NCBI GenBank assembly: GCA_963576725.1
Contig: OY755237.1
Coordinates: forward strand, 59,635,873-59,699,872
DNA: 64,000 nt
Direction: 5' to 3'
Origin: Azorinus chamasolen
Lineage: Eukaryota; Mollusca; Bivalvia; Cardiida; Solecurtidae
Positions 58,160 to 64,000 of the stretch are shown piece after piece. Under the pieces are notes generated by a model that was not told the DNA's origin, searched no databases, and worked only from the letters and a program-made list of their open reading frames with translations. Both the position numbers and the translations under genes were made by a program. Every line of letters starts with the position of its first letter. The first letter of the stretch is position 1.

Positions 58160-58960
58160 GGGACAATAGAAGTAGAGGATCGTCTGGCATTGCCGATCAG
58201 TTTAGTAACTGATTAAGAAAACTCACTTTCCGATGCCTGTCATGATAACGACCAGACGTGAATGTGGAAGATAGCGAGGTCTCTGTTGAGAACCTCTCTT
58301 CTCTGAGAGAGGAGATGCCGTCTGAGTGGGATCGAGCAGGGTGACTCGTACAGGACACTCTAAAAACCATCGAACTAGACTCTCTGAAATAGCAGATGGG
58401 CAACCAGCAGGATCCTGCAGTTCGAGAGTCCCATCTTCCGAAGAATCGTTTGGATCAAGATAAACGGAGGAAGGTATACCTGAACAATTGGCCCCATGGA
58501 AACAACATATCATCTACTGGTCAGGCTGCTGGATCCACAATGGGGGATACATACAGCGGCAGGCGATGATTGAACCTGTTGGCAAACAGATCTACTATCG
58601 GAGATCCGAGAAGGTAGAAGATCTGAAACACCATGGACTCAGGAACAGTCCACTCCGCTTGCAGAACTTGGTGTCTGCAGGAGAGATCGTCCGCAAGCAC
58701 ATTCAGCCGTCCAGTCAAAATCTTGGTAAGCACCGTGACTCCAGTGACAGAACATAAGATCCCTTGTGCATACGCACCTGAAGAGAGCGGAGGAATGCAG
58801 CCCTGTTTTTTACCATTACACAGCGGCTTTTAACTTCAGAACTCTGTGGACTGCAAGCAGTTCGAAATTGTTGATATGGAGTTTTGATTCCTTAACTGAC
58901 CAGAGACCTGAGGTCAGCAGCCCTTGTAGGCCCAGGGCCCATAATTGAAACCCTCCCACC
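58160..58960 (-). pseudogene. DIRS copy 3 RNase H region and linker
   Basis: The minus strand at 58733-58521 reads ILTGRLNVLADDLSCRHQVL then QAEWTVPESMVFQIF, GSPIVDLFANRFNHRLPLYV and SPIVDP, the C-terminal RNase H segment and linker of DIRS. 58513-58223 continues with IPSSVYLDPNDSSEDG and LVRWFLECPVRVTLLDP in disrupted frames. The recombinase of this copy lies at 56690-57240, separated by inserted R repeats. Confidence 0.7.
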
Positions 58961-59204
58961 ATAGCGGGATTTTTGTACACCTATATTTTCTTAAAGCTTA
59001 GGGTATATGTTAACAAGTCCGAGTTGTTGGAAGAGTGTGGGATGCTAGATAAGCAAACGGTCAGCGTATTTCCATGGCAACCGCCAACATGTCGAAGTTT
59101 TAGCATTAGCGTCATTAAGATGCAAAAACATCATTTAGGTTGGTTTTAAATATCCGAAATAGTTTTAAAATAATAGCAATATATTTATAACTTGTCAGGC
59201 GTCT

Positions 59205-59500
59205 TTTTTTCATAATTCGCTCATTTGCATATTCATGAATCTAAAACAAACTGCTTAAATTGTTAAAAGACGACCTTATTTAGCAAACGAATATGTTATG
59301 TTTATTCATTTTTCATAATAAAAGGTTTCAAATGACACATACATGTGGTCAGGTCATTTATTCATTTTCTGTTTCATAGATACACAGTACTGCTTCAGTA
59401 TAGCAAATAAAGTGGGTCGGGTTAAATGACCCAAATGGAATGAACCCCCCCCCCCCCCCCCGATATTTTGTCAATAAGTGGTTTTGATGGTTTTAAGTCC
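59205..59500 (+). repeat. Satellite-like unit, left of the RT insertion
   Basis: It has CTCATTTGCATATTCATGAA, CTGCTTAAATTGTTAAAAGA, AAAAGGTTTCAAATGACACA and GATACACAGTACTGCTTCAG, as in the array at 60690-61440. It contains a run of 17 C at 59445-59461 where other units have CCCCCAAA. Confidence 0.6.
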
Positions 59501-59549
59501 ATAAAAATTCAAATGATGTTTTAACGAAACTGAACAGTTTATCATTTCT

Positions 59550-60685
59550 TCACTGAGCTCTTATGATTTCTCTACACTCTATACTACTCTACCTCACCAT
59601 CTTATAAAGGATAAACTGATTAAATTAATTGGAAAAACCTTTGCCAGAGAAAACAAAATGTTCATTGCTTGTAATGTTCAACGTTCATTCTTTTCGAATT
59701 CAGAAGTAAAACATTACACAATGTGGACTTGCCTTGATGTTTGTAGATCTCTTACCTTTCTTTTAGATAATATATTTGTGCGTTATAGGGGTACCATATA
59801 TCGTCAAGTTGTTGGTATACCCAAGGATACAAATTGTGCCCCTCTTGTTGCAGATTTGTTTTTGTATTGCTATGAGAGAGCTTTTATGCTTAGCTTAAAA
59901 CCTGATACACAGACCGATACGATTAATGCTTTTAATATAACCTCAAGGTATTTGGACGATATTTTGAATTTAGATAATCCTTATTTTGAAACTATGATTT
60001 CTTCAATTTACCCAAACAAACTGTCTTTAAACAAAGCGAATCAATCTGATATTATAGCGTCATTTTTAGATTTGAATCTTTCAATTACAAATAATAGTTT
60101 CGTCCAAAATATACGCTAAAAGAGAAGAATTTAATTTTTAAATTGTTAATTATCCTTTACTAGATGTAGATGAGCCCCGTTCTACATCGTATGGGGTTTA
60201 TATTTCTAAACTAATTCGGTTTGCCCGAGCCTGTTATTTGCTTGAAGATTTTAATATTCGTAATTTAGTTATAACTGATGAACTTCTTAAGCAAGGTTAC
60301 AGATATCACAAACTTCGGAAAACCTTTTCTAATATTTATTATCGAAATTTACCACTCATTAGTAAATAGAATTGCAATCTACGGACGTTACTGCAACAAA
60401 GCATTTCTTAACCAGACTTTTATGGGGATGTTATCTACAAACGTCGAAAATTCGGAGTCATATCCATTTTCATGATTTGTTTATAAAACGCATTAAAACA
60501 TTGAAGAAGAAAGGTTATGATCCTAATATATTGCAACGCACTGCATGTTTGGATATCGACCCTTTTACAGTCAGTAGCTACGCTTCCCTCTTTGCTTGCG
60601 CGATGACAGGCTGAGGGTAGTACTCTATGAAGGTATACTCTTAAACTCGGATACGGGATGAGCTTACCATAATACAACAATGTTC
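59550..60685 (+). pseudogene. RYLDD-type reverse transcriptase relic, most complete copy
   Basis: The plus strand gives YDFSTLYTTLPHHLIKDKLI-like sequence, then MFIACNVQRSFFS, SLTFLLDNIFVRYRGTIYRQ, VVGIPKDTNCAPLVADLFLY, NITSRYLDDILNLDNPYFET, YPNKLSLNKANQSDIIASFL and DLNLSI (59658-60119, ending at a stop). It continues past the stop with SYGVYISKLIRFARAC, LLKQGYRYHKLRKTFSN and LLQQ. The YLDD motif is intact, but the usual 'GIPMGT' reads GIPKDT, and stops lie at 60117 and around 60366. It is inserted in the satellite-like array. I would place it near Penelope-like elements; no GIY-YIG domain is visible, so this is tentative. Confidence 0.75.
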
Positions 60686-60689
60686 TCTA

Positions 60690-61440
60690 TACACAAAAGT
60701 GTCCCGGTTTGAGAACAAACTGCTATCTTGCTGATTTGCATATTCATGAATATTAATGAGAATCTAAAAATGCTTAAATTGTTAAAACTTGACCTGAATT
60801 TAACAGACGAGTATATGTTATGTTTGTTCATTTTTCATATTAAAAGGTTTCAAATGACACATTAATGTCGTCAGGTTATCTATTTATTCATTTTCTGTTC
60901 CATAGATACACAGTATTACTTCAGTATTGCAAAGAAAGTGGGTGGGGTAAAATGACCCCCAACAATGTAACAAACGCTATTTTGTCAATAAGTGGTCTTA
61001 AGATCAATGACAAAGTAAACTTGCTTATGATGATTATAACAGCATTCTCTATTAACAAAATTGTCCCAGGTGGAGAACAAACTACTATTGAGCTCATTTG
61101 CATATTCATAAATATTAATGAGAAGCTAAAAAAATGCTTAAATTGTACAAGAATGACCTTATTTAGCAAATGAGTATGTTATGTTTATTCAGTTTTCATA
61201 TTAAAAGGTTTCAAATGACACATAAATGTTGTCATGTTATTTATTTATTCGTTTTCTGTCCATAGATACACAGTATTGCTTCAGTATAGCAAAGAAACTT
61301 GGTGGGATAAAATAACCCCCAAAAATGTAATAAATACTGCAATTTTTGCTCTCGGGGATCACCCCCTTTCAGAATTTTGTCAATAAGTGGTTTTAAGATG
61401 AATGACAAAGTAAATTTGCATATGATAATTACGACAACAT
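60690..61440 (+). repeat. Satellite-like tandem array, about 360-bp units
   Basis: Two or more units have TTCTCTATNNACAAAANTGT, TGAGCTCATTTGCATATTCA, AAATGCTTAAATTGTNNAA, TTAAAAGGTTTCAAATGACA, CATAGATACACAGTATT and TTTTGTCAATAAGTGGT. A small R fragment (TTTGCTCTCGGGGATCACC) lies at 61341-61375. Confidence 0.65.
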
Positions 61441-61544
61441 TCTCTATGCACATAACTGTCCCAGTTTGAAAATAAACAACTATTGTGTCTGTTTCTGTGA
61501 TTAATACCCCTACCCCCTGCCCCGAACTAAGATGGGATATTATA

Positions 61545-62900
61545 TCGATATATTTCTTCCTCTTCATAGTCGCCGGCTGGACGATCGCGCCAGCCGGCAT
61601 TCACTGCCTGGAAGCAGCAAGACGCGCCTTGCTGGCAGCCCAACCAGAAGGGTCATGGGACCCCTCGGCGGTCCCCATTCCATACCCTGCTTAGGCTCAT
61701 ACCGGCTTTGCCTCCAATCAAACAGCCTGTCTGGTCTCCATCCTGGTCAGGACATGTGGTGAGTTCGGCTCAGGGATTGACAGTCCTCTTCCATGCCCAG
61801 TCACAGTCCACTTGAAGAGTGCCTGTAGTAGGAGGCCCTCCTTTCCGGGTAACTCATTCGGCGACAGCTACCAGGGTGTAGTCTGAGGGGGAACAGGAAG
61901 TCCTGTAAATAATGGCACCTAGAGACAATCCTATTTTCAGGGAGTCGGATCCAACTAGAGCGTCGGACCTAGAGGTGACTCTGTCGTCGGTCGTCGACGA
62001 ATCTGAGCCGTCATCGTTTGCTTTTGATAATGCGTGAGAGGATTGTTTTCGCCTTCCCCCCGCCTTCCATGTGCCATAGGCCCTCCTAAGCCAACTCGCT
62101 CGCTCTTGTCCTTTGAGCTACTCTGAACAGGGAGAGCTTCCGAATCTCTCCAGGTCTCGGGAATCTCTCCCCCGTCTAGATTCCTTGTTTCGGCTGGTAG
62201 ACCTGGACGAATATTTCAATTTCAGGCTCGTAGTCGGCTGGATCATGTCCTCAGATCCATGGCTCTTTCCTCATCTCTCAGGCACCAGCCTCTTCTGACA
62301 GCCATCCTGGGCTATTCGACCGGACCCCTTGCTGGATGCAAACAGCCTCAGGGCCTCCTTTCTGCTCAAGCGGTAGGAAAATGGGAGTTGTCTCCAATAT
62401 AGACCTTTTAGCTGCTGCTCTATCAGTAGAGCTAGCTTTGGTCTTTTTGCTCTTACCAAGCGTCTTTCCTGCCAAATGGGACGTTAATCCGCCCGTGCCT
62501 TTCAAGACATCTCCACGGTTGAATTGCGGGCGGGTCCCTTTGCATCGGAGATTCTTTTCAGAGGCAAAATTAAGGAGAAGGAACAGGTAGACAAGACTTC
62601 TCCAAGGAGTTCTCAAGTATCTTGCCCTTTTTCTTGGAAGATCCCAAAGTCCCGTTGCGATTTGCAAACCTTCTAAGGGCCTTTCTAAGCCCCAGAGGAA
62701 ACATGGTCTTAAGAACAAGCCATTTTCTCCCCTTCAGTGGGGTTCGGCCAAGAGCCGTATTAGACCAGTCCATGTTCCCCCACCTCGGACAGGCGGCCCA
62801 GATATTTCCCCGCTTCCACCCTTAGGGTTCTGGCCCTTTGATGCAACAGCTCTAGGAACTCGCTCTTTCTGCACCCACTTCTATCCGACTTTCCATTCTT
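61545..62900 (+). pseudogene. DIRS copy 4 gag-like region, plus strand
   Basis: A GC-rich stretch has a short start-like segment MAPRDNPIFRESDPTRASDL at 61912, then Ser/Leu/Pro-rich plus frames to 62830 interrupted by stops. Position upstream of a DIRS RT and composition match the gag regions of copies 1 and 2. No zinc knuckle is seen. Confidence 0.5.
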
Positions 62901-63800
62901 GTGGACACCAGACTGCTTCACTTTGTGTGGCGCAATATCACACGGGATCCTTGGGCCCTCTCTATTGTAGAGGCAGACTATCATATCCCTCTGGACAGCC
63001 TCCTATGTCCAGGGTCCCTATTCATCAGTTGTCAGATCATGCAAACATACCGGACTCTGTGTCCTCGCTTCTCGCAAAAGGGGCAATAGAAAGGGTACTG
63101 AATTAGGATTTCTCGTCTTTATCACGTTCCATAGAAAATTGGCGCATTTTGACCGATCGTCAACCTTTCTACTCTAAACAAGTACGTAAAGGTCAAACCT
63201 TTCAAGATGGAGACTATCGCTGCCATTCGGCTGGCTATTCCATGGATTTCTCGGATGCATATTTTCATCTCCTGATTCACCCAGCAGACAGACACCTATT
63301 GCGCTTCTGTCGTGGGGGTACCGTTTACTTGTTCCGGGCATTGCCCTTTGACTCATTACGGCCCCTAGAGATTTCACAAAACCCATGGGGGTTTTAGCGA
63401 CCTATCTGCAGCAGAATGGTGTCACTCTGATTCAGTACCCCGACTTGTCTCAGTTAGAACTAGTACTGAATCCGGAGAAATCGGATCTTATCCCATCGAA
63501 AGATTTCATCTTTGTGGGACTGAATTTCCTTACTCTAACACAATCAGGATCTCTTACACAACGGGGGGTACCCTGCATCCCTTTTCGGCCAAAAGGGCCA
63601 CTGCTTAGAAGCAGGTCCTATCAGCTCAGTCTCAACCCTATCCACTTGCTGGGCATTTTTAAATCACGCCCGTTGAATAAGACCCTTAGGGCTGCGTCTT
63701 CCTTTTATCTGCGCTATTTTGCAACCCCACAGAACAACCAACCGGTACGTTCTCTAGGTCTGCTTGTGGCCTGTCAAACAGTTGTATAACCCCCCATGGC
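62900..63800 (+). pseudogene. DIRS copy 4 reverse transcriptase, plus strand
   Basis: The frames give WRNITRDPWALSIVEADYHI, then a FQDGDYRCHSAGYSMDFSDA-YFHLLIHPADRHLLRF segment with the first catalytic Asp, RALPFDSLRPLEISQNPWGF, and after a frame change GVLATYLQQNGVTLIQYPDL, LVLNPEKSDLIPSKDFIFVG and LNFLTLTQSG. The (F/Y)DDW catalytic motif is lost: LIQYPDL runs straight into the LVLNPEKS block. RNase H and recombinase are absent, so it is truncated near 63800. It is opposite in orientation to DIRS copies 1-3. Confidence 0.75.
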
Positions 63801-64000
63801 TTGCACTTTTCTAATGGTCGTCGGTTCGACCTTTTTGGAAAATTATCATTCAGAAGAATCTACTAGCATCTACTAACACGTACAATACTAAGCATATGCC
63901 CTTGATTTAATATGAACCACATATGTGAAGTACTGTTTTGAGTTATCACGTCAGATCAAGTGTTGACAAAAAAGTATGACATTTCATTTTGGATGAATCA
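63801..64000. other. Nothing recognised at the right edge
   Basis: No ORF, repeat or splice signal can be supported in the last 200 bases. Confidence 0.4.

Overview
The window looks like eukaryotic, AT-rich, repeat-saturated DNA from a bivalve mollusc, probably a heterodont. This is an inference from three things: spliced exons of an RNF213-type E3 ligase, DIRS and mollusc-type reverse transcriptase relics, and tandem-repeat transposons ending in GGAC/AGAC microsatellites. There are no bacterial operons, CRISPR arrays or phage genes. Most open frames are chance frames or fragments of dead transposons.

The only host gene I can support is on the minus strand. Five exons (52423-52218, 34324-34195, 14733-14653, 6558-6369, 3377-3149) have AG/GT borders and matching phases at every junction. 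Joined, they encode about 278 residues resembling the region near the C-terminus of RNF213 (mysterin). The gene runs off both edges. Its introns in the window (17.9, 19.5, 8.1 and 3.0 kb) are largely transposon debris.

Layout: 0.1-6.6 kb holds the last two visible exons, small palindromic MITEs, iteron elements and one foldback-like element. 7.1-11.5 kb holds RYLDD-type reverse transcriptase relics and a CR1/Jockey-like LINE relic. 11.9-25.4 kb holds MITEs, a tRNA-type SINE, two elements with iterated termini, and a CT microsatellite. 25.7-32.3 kb is a nearly full-length but dead DIRS element, inserted in a minisatellite. 35.4-52.1 kb is a second DIRS element swollen to 16.7 kb by nested insertions. 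Among these is a 6.8-kb element with roughly 1.8-1.9 kb inverted arms built from subrepeats, whose centre holds a decayed ORF of an uncharacterised multicopy invertebrate family. 52.4-64 kb holds a three-level nested MITE, a third DIRS fragment (minus), an RYLDD-type RT inside a satellite-like array, and a fourth DIRS fragment (plus).

The most notable items are the 6.8-kb foldback-type element and its central ORF; a roughly 0.3-kb dispersed and tandem repeat whose AATAAA lies in the loop of a perfect hairpin; a MITE with a perfect 38-bp hairpin; and several elements whose termini are arrays of short repeats. No comparison could be run, so family names rest on motifs I recognise.
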